From contig NZ_RJKN01000001.1 in NCBI RefSeq assembly GCF_003751265.1, positions 620,001-684,000 of the forward strand: a stretch of DNA of 64,000 nt, given 5' to 3'. Source of the stretch: Pseudokineococcus lusitanus (GTDB taxonomy: Bacteria > Actinomycetota > Actinomycetes > Actinomycetales > Quadrisphaeraceae). The notes below the pieces were generated by a model. The model saw nothing but the letters and a program-made list of their open reading frames with translations, made no database searches and had not been told where the DNA came from. Each line of letters opens with the position of its first letter. The stretch's first letter is position 1. A program made the translations under genes and the position numbers. This document shows, piece after piece, positions 32,822-51,100 of this stretch.

Positions 32822-33204
32822 TCAGGCCCCCACCTGCCGGCGCACCGCCTCGACGTCCACGAGGGACCGGACGTCGGCCACGCGCCCACCGGCGTACCGG
32901 TAGAAGACGTGCTCGCCGAAGACCACCCGGCGGCCGTCGACGGCGACGCCGAAGAGCTCCCCCACCGGTGGCAGTCGAAGGCCAGCCGCACGGCCACGAC
33001 GTCGCCGGACGCGACGACGTCCTCGGCCACGAACCGCAGGTCCGGGATCGCCGCGACGTCGCGCTCGAGCATGCGCCGGTAGCCCGCCAGGCCCAGCGGC
33101 CGGTCGTCGTGCCGCACGTCGTCCGCGACGTGGTGCCCGAGCTCGTCCCACCGGCGCGCGTTCAGGCAGTCGAGGTAGGCGGCGTACGCCGACGTCAGGT
33201 CCAC
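32822..33204 (-). pseudogene. SnoaL/NTF2-like (ester cyclase) protein, frameshifted
   Basis: Residues 1 to about 78 read in one frame from the ATG at 33204 (LTSAYAAYLDCLNARRWDEL, GLAGYRRMLERDVAAIPDLR, DVVAVRLAFDCH). The natural continuation (VGELFGVAVDGRRVVFGEHV and the end VEAVRRQVGA) is in the next frame, ending at 32822. Adding one C within the CCACCGG run at about 32963-32970 would restore a 127-residue NTF2-fold protein. Either the gene is recently inactivated or the base is a sequencing error. Proteins of this fold include polyketide cyclases and small-molecule isomerases; no substrate can be named. Confidence 0.8.
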
Positions 33205-33243
33205 GGCCCCTCCTGAGGTCCCGGGCCCGGCGCGGTGCCGGGT

Positions 33244-33289
33244 CCGACGGACGGCATGGTCCCCGGCCCGGGACCATGCCGTCCGTCGG
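33244..33289. terminator. Strong terminator downstream of helR
   Basis: A 20-bp perfect stem with a 6-nt loop lies 20 nt beyond the helR stop codon and before the start of the leftward frameshifted gene. It would stop helR transcription. Confidence 0.85.
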
Positions 33290-33309
33290 GCTCGACGGCC
33301 AGGCGTCGT

Positions 33310-35652
33310 TCAGCCGCCGACGAGCGCCCGGGCGAGCGCCGGGTCGAGGTCCGGGGAGGCCAGGACGTGGAGCCGCTGGGTCGGGCGGGTCATGGCGACG
33401 TAGAGGTCGTGGGCCCCTGCCCGCGGGTCCTCGCCCTCCGGGCCGTCGAGCAGCTCGGCGGGCTCGACGAGCACCACGCTGTCGAACTCCAGGCCCTTGG
33501 AGTCGGCGACCGCCATGACGACGACCGGGTCCTCCAGCGCCGTCGCGCCGGTCGACACCGTCAGCGGGGCGCCGTCGGGGCCGGTCACCCGGCCGACGAG
33601 CGCGGCCGCCACCTCCTGCACCCGGGCGGGCGGCACGAGGACGGCGAGCCGCCCGCCGCGCGCACGGGCGGCCTCGTCGACGACGACGTCGCGCAGCAGC
33701 GCCTCGCGCGCCGCGCCGGGGGCGGGCAGCTCGGTGAGCACGGGCGGCCCCTCCCCCTCGCGCACGGAGTCCGGCGTCCGCCCGGGCGCGCCCGTCACGG
33801 CGAGGACGGCCGCCGCCGCGTCCATGACCTGGCGCGGCGTCCGGTAGTTGACCGTCAGCTCCTCGAGCCGCCACCGGCCCTCGGCGAAGGGGTCCAGCGC
33901 CTCGCCCCAGGCGGAGGCCCCTGCGGCGGAACGCGTCTGGGCGAGGTCGCCGACGACCGTCATCGATCGGCTCGGGCACCGGCGGACGAGCAGCCGCCAC
34001 ATGAGCGGCGAGAGCTCCTGCGCCTCGTCGACGACGACGTGGCCGAAGACCCACGTCCGGTCTCCCGCCGCCCGCTCGGCGACCGTGAGCGACGGGCCGC
34101 CGCCGTCGACGTTGCGCTCGGCCAGGTCCTCCGCGCTCGCGACGTAGCCCTCGACCGCCGTCGTGCCGGCGCCCGACTCGATGACGTCCTGCGCGTAGGC
34201 GAGGGCCTCCTCGCGGGCCTTCTCGGACGCCCGGGCCGAGCGGGCCGCGTCGCCGTGCGCGTCGTCGCCGAGCAGCTCGGCGGCCTCGTCGAGCAGGGGG
34301 ACGTCGTCGACGGTCCAGGGCGCGTCCACGGACCGCGCGAGCAGCGCCCGCTCGGCGTCGGTGAAGATCCCCTCCGACGCCTCGAGCAGCCGGTGCGGCC
34401 GCGTCAGCAGGTCCCCCAGCAGCTTCTGCGGCGACATCGGCATCCACGCGAGGTTGAGCGTCACCCGGACGTCGCGCGAGGCCCGCAGGTCCGCGACGAC
34501 GGCCGGCCGGTCCTCGGCCTCCAGCTTGTTGCCCTGCGCCCGCCCCACCGCGTCCGCGAGGTGCAGGAGCAGCTCCTTGACGAAGCCCGCGCGCGCGTCG
34601 TTGTGCGGCTCGCCCCCGGCGCGGGCGCGGTCGCGGGCCCGCGCGACGACGCGCGGCTGCAGGGTGACGGTCGTGCCCTCGACGTCGAGGCGCTGCGGGC
34701 CCGCGGGCACGCGCTGCCGGGCCGCGACGGCGCGGGGCAGGACCGCGAGCCAGCGCTCGTCGCCCTTGAGGCGCGCCACGGCGGGACGGTCGGTCGCGCG
34801 CGCGTCGACGCCCGGGAAGAGCCGTCCCGCCGTAGAGGTGAGGACGCCGTTCTCGCCCAGCGACGGCAGCACCTGCTCGATGTAACGGAGGAAGACCGGG
34901 CTGGGCCCCACGACGAGGACGCCGCTGCGCGCCAGGCGGTCCCGGTGGGCGTAGAGCAGGTAGGCGGCGCGGTGCAGCGCCACGGCCGTCTTGCCCGTGC
35001 CGGGACCGCCCTGGACGACGAGGACGCCCTTGGCGTCGGCGCGGATGACGGCGTCCTGCTCCGCCTGGATCGTCGCGACGATGTCGCCCATCCGCCCGGT
35101 GCGCTGCGCGCCGAGGGCCGCCATGAGCGCCCCCTCGCCGCCGAGCGCGGTGAGGCCGCGGGCCTCCACGCCCTCGGCGTCGAGGACGTCGTCCTCGAGC
35201 GTCGCCACGTCCCGGCCCCGCAGGGACAGGTGCCGCCGGCGCGCGACGCCGGCCGGGCGCGCGGCCGTCGCCTGGTAGAAGGGCTCGGACGCCGGCGCGC
35301 GCCAGTCCACGAGCAGCCGGTCCTGCGCCTCGTCGGCGAGGCCGAGGCGGCCGACGTAGCGCGTCTCGCCGTCGCCCATGTCGAGACGGCCGAACACGAG
35401 GCGGTCCTCGACGGCCTGCAGCTGGGCCAGCCGCGCCTCGTGCAGCGCGGCGAAGGCGTCGCGCTCGGACCGGTTCTGGTGGGTGCCCGTCGACTCGGAC
35501 CGGTGGACGGCCGCGAGCTCGTCCGCCGTGCGGCGGCGCAGGTCGTCGAGGCGCGCGTAGCGCGCGGCCACCGCCGTCTGCTCGGCGGCGGTCTCCCGCT
35601 CCCGGTCCGCCTCGGCGGGGGCAGCGGTGCTGGGCGTCGCGTCGGTCGTCAT
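33310..35652 (-). CDS. helR: RNA polymerase recycling motor ATPase, HelR/HelD type
   Basis: A 780-residue UvrD/Rep-like superfamily 1 protein from the ATG at 35652 (behind AGGAG). The N-terminal coiled coil (about 1-85) is the arm that enters the RNA polymerase channel in HelD proteins. Walker A is GGPGTGKT (215-222) after the Q-like motif QAEQDAVIR; VVVDEAQEL is motif II; VVGDLAQTR, VNYRTPRQVMDA and VMAVADSKGLEFDSV are further helicase motifs. Actinobacterial HelR releases stalled or rifampicin-blocked polymerase. It is not a DNA helicase of the repair type. Confidence 0.87.
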   Translation of the reverse strand: MTTDATPSTAAPAEADRERETAAEQTAVAARYARLDDLRRRTADELAAVHRSESTGTHQNRSERDAFAALHEARLAQLQAVEDRLVFGRLDMGDGETRYVGRLGLADEAQDRLLVDWRAPASEPFYQATAARPAGVARRRHLSLRGRDVATLEDDVLDAEGVEARGLTALGGEGALMAALGAQRTGRMGDIVATIQAEQDAVIRADAKGVLVVQGGPGTGKTAVALHRAAYLLYAHRDRLARSGVLVVGPSPVFLRYIEQVLPSLGENGVLTSTAGRLFPGVDARATDRPAVARLKGDERWLAVLPRAVAARQRVPAGPQRLDVEGTTVTLQPRVVARARDRARAGGEPHNDARAGFVKELLLHLADAVGRAQGNKLEAEDRPAVVADLRASRDVRVTLNLAWMPMSPQKLLGDLLTRPHRLLEASEGIFTDAERALLARSVDAPWTVDDVPLLDEAAELLGDDAHGDAARSARASEKAREEALAYAQDVIESGAGTTAVEGYVASAEDLAERNVDGGGPSLTVAERAAGDRTWVFGHVVVDEAQELSPLMWRLLVRRCPSRSMTVVGDLAQTRSAAGASAWGEALDPFAEGRWRLEELTVNYRTPRQVMDAAAAVLAVTGAPGRTPDSVREGEGPPVLTELPAPGAAREALLRDVVVDEAARARGGRLAVLVPPARVQEVAAALVGRVTGPDGAPLTVSTGATALEDPVVVMAVADSKGLEFDSVVLVEPAELLDGPEGEDPRAGAHDLYVAMTRPTQRLHVLASPDLDPALARALVGG

Positions 35653-35720
35653 GGCTCCTGGCCGGTGCGTCGGGCGGGCGGGCGGTGGTGCGGGCGGGGC
35701 CTGGGGGCGCTCGTGATCGG

Positions 35721-37151
35721 TCAGCCGACGTCGAGCGCGAGCAGGTCGTCCTCGGTCTCGCGGCGCACGAGGACCCGCGAGGTGCCGTCGGCCACGGCGA
35801 CGACCGGCGGCCGCGGCACGTGGTTGTACTGGCTGGCGAGGCTGCGGCAGTACGCGCCCGTCCCCGGGACGGCGACGAGGTCCCCGTGCCCGAGGTCGGC
35901 CGGGAGGAACTCGTCCATGACGACGACGTCGCCGCTCTCGCAGTGCTTCCCGACGACGCGGGACAGGACCGGCGGGGCGTCGGAGCGGCGGGACGCGAGC
36001 GTCGCGGAGTAGTCGGCCGCGTAGAGGGCGGTGCGGACGTTGTCGCTCATGCCGCCGTCGACGGCCACGTAGCGGCGGGTGCCGCCGTCGTCGAGGGCGA
36101 CGTCCTTCGTCGTGCCGGCCGTGTAGAGCGTGAAGGTGCTGGGGCCGACCACGGCCCGGCCGGGCTCGACGCTGATGCGCGGCACCTCGACGCCCTCGCC
36201 CGCGCACGCGGCCCGGACCACGCGGGCCATGCCGGCGGCGAGGTCGGCGGGCCCCATCGGGCGGTGCTGCGTCGTGTACGCCATGCCGAAGCCGCCGCCG
36301 AGGTCCATCTCCGGCAGCCGCACGCCGTGCTCGCGCTGCACCGTGGCGTGCAGGCGGACGAGACGCCGGGCGGCCACCTCGAAGCCCTCGACGTCGAAGA
36401 TCTGCGAGCCGATGTGGCTGTGCAGCCCCCGCAGGTCCAGCTCGGGGCGGGCGAGGACGGCGGCGACGGCGCGGGCCGCCTCCCCCGTCGCCAGCGAGAC
36501 GCCGAACTTCTGGTCCTCGTGCGCCGTCGCGATGTAGGAGTGCGTGTGGGCCTCGACGCCGACGGTCACGCGGACCATGACGGGGGCGCGCACCCCGAGC
36601 CGGGCCGCGACGTCGGCCACCCGGTCGACCTCGGGCAGCGAGTCGACGACGACCCGGCCGACGCCCGCCGCGAGCGCCCGCTCCACCTCGGCGTCGGACT
36701 TGTTGTTGCCGTGCAGCGCCATCCGCGCGGGGTCGACGCCGGCGCGCAGGCCGACGGCGAGCTCGCCGCCCGTGCAGGTCTCGAGGAGCATCCCCTCCTC
36801 GGCCACCCAGCGGGCCACGGCCGTGCAGAGGAACGCCTTGCCGGCGTAGTAGACGTCCGCGCCGCCGCAGAGGTCGGCGAAGGCGTCGTCGAAGGCCGTG
36901 ACGAAGCCTCGCGCGCGCGCCCGCAGGTCCGCCTCGTCGACGACGTAGGCGGGCGTCCCGTGCTCGGCGGCCAGCCGCACGACGTCGACGCCGCCCACCT
37001 CGAGGGCGCCGTCGGCGCCCCGGCGGACGGTGCGCGCCCACAGCGGCTCGACGAGCGTGTTGACGTCCGCGGGCACCGCGAGCCAGCCCGGGCCGCCGTA
37101 GCCGTCGGCGTGGAGCGCGCCGGCCTCGTGCGCGCGCAGGGCGGGGCTCAC
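35721..37151 (-). CDS. lysA: Diaminopimelate decarboxylase
   Basis: A 476-residue PLP enzyme making L-lysine from meso-diaminopimelate, the last step of the pathway. The GTG at 37151 overlaps the argS stop as GTGA. Lys105 in YYAGKAFLC binds [42 protein letters not shown] and GKHCESGD are family blocks, the last holding the active-site Cys from the partner subunit. The argS-lysA pairing is typical of actinobacteria. Usual length is about 450-470. Confidence 0.95.
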   Translation of the reverse strand: MSPALRAHEAGALHADGYGGPGWLAVPADVNTLVEPLWARTVRRGADGALEVGGVDVVRLAAEHGTPAYVVDEADLRARARGFVTAFDDAFADLCGGADVYYAGKAFLCTAVARWVAEEGMLLETCTGGELAVGLRAGVDPARMALHGNNKSDAEVERALAAGVGRVVVDSLPEVDRVADVAARLGVRAPVMVRVTVGVEAHTHSYIATAHEDQKFGVSLATGEAARAVAAVLARPELDLRGLHSHIGSQIFDVEGFEVAARRLVRLHATVQREHGVRLPEMDLGGGFGMAYTTQHRPMGPADLAAGMARVVRAACAGEGVEVPRISVEPGRAVVGPSTFTLYTAGTTKDVALDDGGTRRYVAVDGGMSDNVRTALYAADYSATLASRRSDAPPVLSRVVGKHCESGDVVVMDEFLPADLGHGDLVAVPGTGAYCRSLASQYNHVPRPPVVAVADGTSRVLVRRETEDDLLALDVG

Positions 37152-38830
37152 ATGCGCTCCGGCGCGCTCACGCCCACGAGGGCCAGCCCGGAGGCCAGCA
37201 CCGTCCGGACCGCCTCGGCCAGCCACAGGCGCGTGCGGTGCTCGTCGCCCACCGGCTCGTCGCCCAGCGGCGTGACCCGGCGCTCGTCGTACCACTTGTG
37301 GAAGGTGCCGGCGAGGACCTCGAGGTGGCGGGTGACGCGGTGGGGCTCGCGCAGCTCGGCGGCCTGCTCGACGACCCGCGGGTGCTCGGCGAGCGCCGCG
37401 AGGACAGCCTGCTCCGTGGGGTGGTCGAGCAGCGACGGGTCGAAGCCGTCCTCCCGGCGCACCCCGGCCGCCTCGGCGTTACGGGCGACGCCGCAGGTGC
37501 GGGCGTGCGCGTACTGCACGTAGAAGACGGGGTTCTCGGCCGTGCGGCGGGTGAGGACGTCGAGGTCGACGTCGATCGACGAGTCGGTCGAGCTGCGGGT
37601 CAGCGCGTACCGCGCGGCGTCGACGCCGACGGCCTCGACGAGGTCCTGCATCGTCACGACGGTGCCGTTGCGCTTGCTCATGCGCAGCGGCTGCCCGTCG
37701 CGGACGAGGTTGACCATCTGGCCGATGAGGACCTCCACGACGGCGGGGTCGTCGCCGAAGGCCGCCGCCGCGGCCTTGAGGCGGCTGACGTACCCGTGGT
37801 GGTCGGCGCCGAGCATGTAGATGCAGAGGTCCGCGCCGCGGGAGCGCTTGTCCCGCAGGTAGGCCAGGTCGCCGGCGACGTAGGCGGGCTTCCCGTCGGA
37901 CTTGATGACGACGCGGTCCTTGTCGTCGCCGTGGTCGGTCGAGCGCAGCCACCACGCGCCGTCGGCCTCGTACAGGGCCCCGCTGCCGCGCAGCTCGGCC
38001 AGCGCCTTCTCGACGGCGCCGGAGGCGTGGAGCGAGTCCTCGTGGAACCAGACGTCGAAGTCGACGCCGAAGTCGTGCAGGTCCCGCTTGATCTCGTCGA
38101 ACATCAGCGCGACGCCGTCCGCGCGGAAGACCTCCTGCGCCTCGGCGTCGGGGAGGGCGAGGACGTCGACGCCCCGCTCCCGCGCGTCCGCGAGCACGCG
38201 GTCGGCGATGTCGCCGACGTACGCGCCGCCGTAGCCGTCCTCGGGGGCGGCCTCGCCGCGGGCCCGGGCGAGGAGCGAGCGGGCGAAGCGGTCGATCTGC
38301 GCGCCGTGGTCGTTGAAGTAGTACTCGCGGACCACCTCGGCGCCCGTGGCCGCGAGGACGCGCGCGAGGGCGTCCCCGACGGCGGCCCACCGGGTCCCGC
38401 CGAGGTGGATGGGCCCCGTGGGGTTGGCCGAGACGAACTCGAGGTTGACGTGGAGGCCGGCACGGCGGTCGCTCGTCCCGTAGGCCGCACCCGCCTCGAC
38501 GACGGTGCGCGCGAGGGCCCCGGCCGCGGAGGCGTCGACGACGACGTTGAGGAAGCCGGGCCCGGCGACGTCGACGCCTGCGACGCCGTCCACGGCGGCG
38601 AGCCGCCCGGCGAGCGCGGTGGCGAGCCCCCGGGGCGGCGCCCCGGCCTTCTTGGCCAGCTGGAGGGCGACGTTGGTGGCCCAGTCCCCGTGCTCCCGGC
38701 TGCGCGGCCGCTCGACGCGGACATCGTCGGGCAGGTCCGCGACGGCGAGGGACCCGACGGCGGGGTCGCCGGCCTCGACGGCCTCGACGAGGCAGCGGCG
38801 GATCGCGGCGGAGAGCTCGGCGGGAGTCAC
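37148..38830 (-). CDS. argS: Arginyl-tRNA synthetase
   Basis: A 560-residue class I synthetase. The GTG start lies 8 nt behind TAGACT. The N-terminal tRNA-binding Add1 domain (about 1-95) precedes the HIGH-type motif [13 protein letters not shown] (here HLGG) and DYFNDHG-like YYFNDHGAQ; the KMSKS-type loop is [10 protein letters not shown]. The DALR anticodon-binding domain (about 440-560) ends the protein. It is co-translated with lysA. A tRNA-Arg gene lies about 100 nt upstream on the same strand. Confidence 0.96.
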   Translation of the reverse strand: MTPAELSAAIRRCLVEAVEAGDPAVGSLAVADLPDDVRVERPRSREHGDWATNVALQLAKKAGAPPRGLATALAGRLAAVDGVAGVDVAGPGFLNVVVDASAAGALARTVVEAGAAYGTSDRRAGLHVNLEFVSANPTGPIHLGGTRWAAVGDALARVLAATGAEVVREYYFNDHGAQIDRFARSLLARARGEAAPEDGYGGAYVGDIADRVLADARERGVDVLALPDAEAQEVFRADGVALMFDEIKRDLHDFGVDFDVWFHEDSLHASGAVEKALAELRGSGALYEADGAWWLRSTDHGDDKDRVVIKSDGKPAYVAGDLAYLRDKRSRGADLCIYMLGADHHGYVSRLKAAAAAFGDDPAVVEVLIGQMVNLVRDGQPLRMSKRNGTVVTMQDLVEAVGVDAARYALTRSSTDSSIDVDLDVLTRRTAENPVFYVQYAHARTCGVARNAEAAGVRREDGFDPSLLDHPTEQAVLAALAEHPRVVEQAAELREPHRVTRHLEVLAGTFHKWYDERRVTPLGDEPVGDEHRTRLWLAEAVRTVLASGLALVGVSAPERM

Positions 38831-38838
38831 GGGGGTCG

Positions 38839-38844
38839 AGTCTA
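38839..38844 (-). promoter_or_regulatory. -10 element of the argS-lysA operon
   Basis: TAGACT on the minus strand ends 8 nt before the argS GTG, with no ribosome-binding site in between. Confidence 0.5.
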
Positions 38845-38935
38845 GGAGCCGCGGGGGTGGGTCCCGGACGCGGTCCGGGTGCCGGGCAGGACCCTCGCCG
38901 GACGTCCTCGTCCGTGCGGCCGGCCCTGCTGGTGG

Positions 38936-39007
38936 TGCCCCCGGCAGGATTCGAACCTGCGCCCCCGCCTCCGGAGGGCGGTGCTCTATCCCCTGAGCTA
39001 CGGGGGC
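38936..39007 (-). tRNA. tRNA-Arg (anticodon CCG)
   Basis: Read on the minus strand: acceptor GCCCCCG pairs with CGGGGGC, discriminator A at 38936; D arm GCTC/GAGC; anticodon stem CCGCC/GGCGG around loop CTCCGGA gives anticodon CCG, reading CGG; T arm GCAGG, TTCGAAT, CCTGC. The 72-nt length is normal and CCA is not encoded. Confidence 0.96.
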
Positions 39008-39129
39008 CGTCGGTCCGGGCTCGTGCCCGACGGACCGGGAGGAACGCTACCGCACGGCGGGAGGAGGTCGTCCCGCGCCCGACGGCGGCGGGAGGTCGGC
39101 GGCGGGTCGGGCGGCCGACGGGCCCCCGG

Positions 39130-40098
39130 TCAGGCCGCCGGGACGCCCGTCTGCGCGGCGACGCCCTCGACGTGCTCCCAGTGCCACGGCTCCGTGGGGC
39201 CCGAGCCGCCCGGCTGCGCCCACGTCGGGTTCTCCCAGCCGAAGGACGGGGCGTGCTCGCGCATCCAGGCGTACCGCTCCCCCGACCCCGTGCTGACGCC
39301 GCTGCCGAGGTCGACGGCGAGGCCCCAGCCGTGGTCGCTCGTGCCCGGCTCGGCGGCGAAGCCGGGCCGCTCCGCGGCGACGGCGTGCTGCTCGGCGAGC
39401 GAGCGGTAGCCGTCGGTGAGGGCGAGCCGCTCGCCGAAGCGCTCCTCGAAGGCCGCCGACAGCTCGACGAAGGACAGCGCGACGTCGGCGCGCAAGCCCT
39501 CGTCGTCCCAGAGCGCGCAGACGGCGTCGGCGGGCAGCTGCCCGTTGGGCGCCGAGGTCGTGCCGTCGGGGAGGACGCCGCTGCAGCCCGGGAGCGCGGA
39601 GCGCTCCTCGCTCCGGCTCACGCGGTCGGCCATGGCGCCCGCCGCGGCCACGCGGGACGCCAGCTCGGCCTCCGCCGCCTCGCGGGCGGCGGTGTCGGCC
39701 GCGCGCTGCTCGCGGGACGCCGCGGCCTCGTCGGCGAGCCGCCGGACCTCCGCGGCCCGCGCCGCCCGGCCCTCCTCCTCCTGCGCGACGACGAGCGCGG
39801 TGGCGGCGACGTCGGCCCGCTCGCGGTCCGCGGCGGCGACCGCCTGCAGCGCCGGCACGGTGATCGGCAGCACGAGCACCGCGACGCCGAGGGCGCCGGC
39901 CGCCGCCACCGGGGCGCGCCGCGGGCGACGCGCGGCGCGCAGCCGGGCCGCCTCGGCCTCGCGACGGGCCCGGCGCGAGCCCGGCGCCGCCGGGGCCGGG
40001 GCGGTCACCGGTCCGCGGCCGGCGGCGCGGTGGGCACCGCCGCGCACGCGGGTCGCGGGGCGGTCGGCGGGCTCGGGCAGGCTCGCGGGAGCGGTCAC
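39130..40098 (-). CDS. Membrane-anchored D-alanyl-D-alanine carboxypeptidase, M15 family
   Basis: A 322-residue protein from a GTG at 40098, 6 nt after GGAGGA. About 60 basic residues are followed by a single span (about 64-88), then a long Ala/Arg/Glu coiled coil (about 90-160). The C-terminal VanY-like domain (about 180-322) carries the zinc site: His and Asp of SDHGWGLAVDLG and the His pair in EPWHWEHVEG. It would trim peptidoglycan peptides outside the membrane. Three GTNAC repeats about 160 nt upstream suggest control by MtrA. Confidence 0.85.
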   Translation of the reverse strand: MTAPASLPEPADRPATRVRGGAHRAAGRGPVTAPAPAAPGSRRARREAEAARLRAARRPRRAPVAAAGALGVAVLVLPITVPALQAVAAADRERADVAATALVVAQEEEGRAARAAEVRRLADEAAASREQRAADTAAREAAEAELASRVAAAGAMADRVSRSEERSALPGCSGVLPDGTTSAPNGQLPADAVCALWDDEGLRADVALSFVELSAAFEERFGERLALTDGYRSLAEQHAVAAERPGFAAEPGTSDHGWGLAVDLGSGVSTGSGERYAWMREHAPSFGWENPTWAQPGGSGPTEPWHWEHVEGVAAQTGVPAA

Positions 40099-40255
40099 GG
40101 GCGTCCTCCGGGCGGTGCCGTCGGACGACGGCGCACGCGGGCAGGCCGACGTCGTCGGCCGGTCGTGGCGGGACCCTCCGGCGCCCCGCGCAGCGGCGGG
40201 GGGCCTTCCCGGCACGGGCCGGAGGGCGGCCCGGCGTCACGACGACGGGCTCGAG

Positions 40256-40282
40256 GTCACGAGACCGTAACGCCGCGGTGAC
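40256..40282. promoter_or_regulatory. Triple GTNAC direct repeat, candidate MtrA binding site
   Basis: GTCAC (40256), GTAAC (40267) and GTGAC (40278) are spaced exactly 11 bp apart, one helical turn, like the direct repeats bound by the actinobacterial response regulator MtrA in front of cell-wall peptidase genes. They lie upstream of the leftward M15 peptidase. The rest of the 384-nt gap (40099-40482) shows no gene. I looked for a cyclic-di-AMP riboswitch there and saw none. Confidence 0.5.
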
Positions 40283-40482
40283 CGGTACACCAAATCCGCA
40301 CCCTGCGCATCCCGGGACGGTGACAGCGCGTCAGCCCGCCGGCCCGGCAGGGGCGGCGCCGGTCGGCCGGAGGAGACGTCCCGTGCGACGCCGTCACCGA
40401 CCGTCGTCCCGGGCGGGGCCGACCTCACCGCGGGGGCACCGCGCACGGCGACGTCGAGACGTCGAGCGGTCCGGGCCCGCCG

Positions 40483-47932
<7,450 letters not shown>

Positions 47933-47938
47933 GCCGCC

Positions 47939-47944
47939 ACGGTA
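47939..47944 (-). promoter_or_regulatory. -10 element of the MDR dehydrogenase gene
   Basis: TACCGT on the minus strand ends 6 nt before the GTG start. Confidence 0.5.
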
Positions 47945-48024
47945 GGCCGACGGGGACGGACGGGCACGGACGGGAACGACCCGTGACATCCCCTACTTCC
48001 GTTCCCATCGCCGCAGAAGTCACC

Positions 48025-48030
48025 TACTGT
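48025..48030 (+). promoter_or_regulatory. Candidate promoter of the large secreted protein
   Basis: TACTGT with TTCCCA 17 nt upstream (48002-48007) gives a fair -10/-35 pair. An 11-nt direct repeat (GCCGCGGCACC at 48037 and 48051) follows in the leader and may be a control site. The AAGGAGA at about 48092 is the ribosome-binding site. Confidence 0.4.
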
Positions 48031-48101
48031 TCGACTGCCGCGGCACCGCTGCCGCGGCACCCGGGCGCAGCGCTGCGACCCGGTGGAGCAGAAGGAGAGC
48101 T

Positions 48102-51100
48102 GTGCACCCACACCAGCGAGCAGGCGCCAGGAGGGGGCTCGTCGCCCTCACCGGGATCGCCCTCCTCGGCGGCACCCTGACCGCCGTCCCGGCGGCCTTC
48201 GCGGCGCCGGTCGACCCGTCCCAGCTGCCTCCCCAGGAGCCGGGCGTCACGCTGCGCACCTACCAGCTCGGGTCCGGCATCGCGCAGCTGTGCACGCTGC
48301 GCGACGGCCAGACGCCGAACGTCGACAAGCTCGTCCCGACGATCGACCTCACGAGCGACGAGGACTTCGGCGCCGCCGACAACTTCGTCTCCCACGCGCT
48401 CGCCAACCTCACGGTGCCGACGAGCGGCGACTACACCTTCCGGCTCACGAGCGACGACGGCTCGCGCCTGACCATCGGCGGCGAGCTCGTCGTCGACAAC
48501 GACGGCCTGCACGGCGAGGAGGCCGTCGAGGGCACCGTCACCCTCGAGGCCGGCGTGCACGAGCTCGAGGCCGAGATGTTCGAGGCCGGCAACGGCCAGC
48601 GGCTCCTCCTCGAGTGGCGCGCCCCGGGCGCGACGTCCTTCTCCGTCGTCCCCAGCAGCGCCCTGTCCACCGAGGCCGGCGTCGTCCGCGTCACGGCCCC
48701 CGGCTTCAAGTACTGCGAGACCGGCCGCGACACGGCCGGCGACGGCCTGCGGCTGGACGCGGTCAACCCCGGCTACGACCTCGTGGACCTGCGCCCCGAG
48801 GGCTTCGAGCCGATGGTCTCGGCCATGACCTTCCTCGGCGACGACCTCGTCGTCGTCACGTCCGGCGCGGTGAGCCCGGCCGGCCCGCCGCAGAACCCCA
48901 CACCGGGCGAGGTCTTCCTCCTCGAGGGCGTCACGGAGGCCGACGGTCCCGAGGACGTCACCGTGACGAAGATCGCCACGGACCTGCTCAACCCCATGGG
49001 CGTCGACGTCGTCGACGGCACCCTCTGGGTGTCCGAGCGCGACGGCCTCACCGAGCTGACCCCCGACGCCGACGGCGACGGGATGCTCGAGAACCGCCGG
49101 CACGCGGACTGGCCCTACGGCGGCAACTTCCACGAGTTCGCCTTCGGCCTCCTCCACGACGAGGAGAACTTCTACGTCAGCCTCTCCGTCGCCATCGACA
49201 ACGGCGGCGCGACGACGAACCCGCAGCCGGCCGCCGGCCGCGGCACCACCTACGCGGTCGACCGCGAGACGGGCGAGATCTCGGCCGTCGCGGGCGGCCT
49301 GCGCACGCCCAACGGCATGGGCTGGGGCCCGGACGACGAGCTCTTCGTCATGGACAACCAGGGCGCCTGGCTGCCGGCGTCGAAGATGGTGCAGGTCGAG
49401 CAGGACCGCTTCTTCAACCACTACACCAACCCGGCGGGCGCCTTCGAGGCCCAGCCGGTGACCCCGCCGGTGCTGTGGCTCCCGCAGAACGAGATCGCCA
49501 ACTCGCCGAGCAACCCCGTGCTGCTCGAGGAGGGGACCTTCGCCGACCAGATGCTCTTCGGCGACGTGACCTACGGCGGCCTCCAGCGCGCCTACCTGGA
49601 CGAGGTCGAGGGCCAGAAGCAGGGCGTGGCCTTCCGCCACACCGCGGGCCTCGAGGCGGGCGTCAACCGCACGCTCGTCGGCCCCGACGGCTCCCTCTAC
49701 GTCGGCGGGATCGGCGAGGCCGGCAACTGGAGCGAGTCGGGCAAGCTCCGCTACGGCCTGCAGAAGCTCGTCCCGAACGGCGAGAGCGTCTTCGACATGA
49801 CCTCGGTGGAGATCACCGAGGCCGGCTTCGACGTCACCTACACCGAGCCGCTGTCCGACGAGACGGTCGCCGGCATCGCCGGGGCGTACGAGCTGCAGCA
49901 GTGGCGCTACGTGCCGACGCAGCAGTACGGCGGCCCGAAGGTCGACGAGGAGTCCCTCCTCGTCACCGGGGCCACCGTCTCCGAGGACCGCCGCACCGTG
50001 TCGCTGACGGTCGACGGCCGCGAGCCCGGGCACGTCGTCCACCTCCGCTCCCCGCGCTCGTTCACGTCGGCCGACGGCGAGGAGCTGTGGAGCACCGAGG
50101 CCTGGTACACGGCCAACGTCGTGCCGGGCTACGTGGCCCCGCCGGACCTCGGCTGGTACGAGGCCGAGGAGGCCGTCCTGCGGGGCGGCGCGGTCGTCGA
50201 CAGCGAGCACAACGGGTACTCCGGCACCGGCTTCGCCGGCGGCTTCTGGAACGTCGGCGCCTCGGTGACCTTCACCGCGACGGTCGACGAGGCGGGCGTC
50301 CAGCCCGTCCACCTGCGCTACGCCAACGGCCCCAACCCGGCGCCCGGCACCAAGGAGGTCTCGGTCCTCGTCAACGGCACCGAGGTCGACCCGTGGGCCC
50401 TGCCGAGCACGGGACCGTGGAACCGCTGGGCCTTCGCGACCCGGGACCTCGACCTCCGCGAGGGCGAGAACACCATCACCATCCGCTACGACGCGGACGA
50501 CGACGGCAACGTCAACCTCGACCTGCTGTCGGTCGGCGAGCAGGACGTCTGCGCGCCGGTCGCCGAGGACGGCTGGAAGGGCCTCTTCGACGGGACGCTC
50601 GCCAGCTTCTCCGAGTGGAACATGGCCGGCCCGGGCTCCTTCGGCCGCCAGGCCGACTGCTCGATCCGCGGCAGCGGCGGCCTCGGCCTCCTCTGGCACC
50701 CCGAGCAGCAGGAGAACTACGCCCTGCACCTCGACTGGAAGCTCACCAAGGACGACAACGGCGGTGTCTTCGTCGGCTTCCCCGACCCGGGCACCGACCC
50801 GTGGGTGGCCGTCAACCGCGGCTACGAGATCCAGATCGACGCCACGGACGCCGACGACCGCACGACGGGCGCCATCTACACCTTCCAGGGCGCCGACCTG
50901 GCGAAGGTGGCGGAGTCGCTCAACCCCGTCGGGCAGTGGAACTCCTACGAGATCCAGGTGTCCGGGGACACCATCCGCGTCTACCTCAACGACGTGCTCG
51001 TCAACGACTTCACGAGCACCGACCCGGCGCGCGACATCGAGCGCGGCTTCCTCGGCGTCCAGAACCACGGCGCCGGCGAGTTCGTCTACTACCGCGACAT

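Noticed and set aside
40099-40482. A cyclic-di-AMP (ydaO-type) riboswitch upstream of the M15 peptidase
   Set aside because: Such switches are common before actinobacterial wall hydrolases, but the conserved segments were not found on the minus strand.
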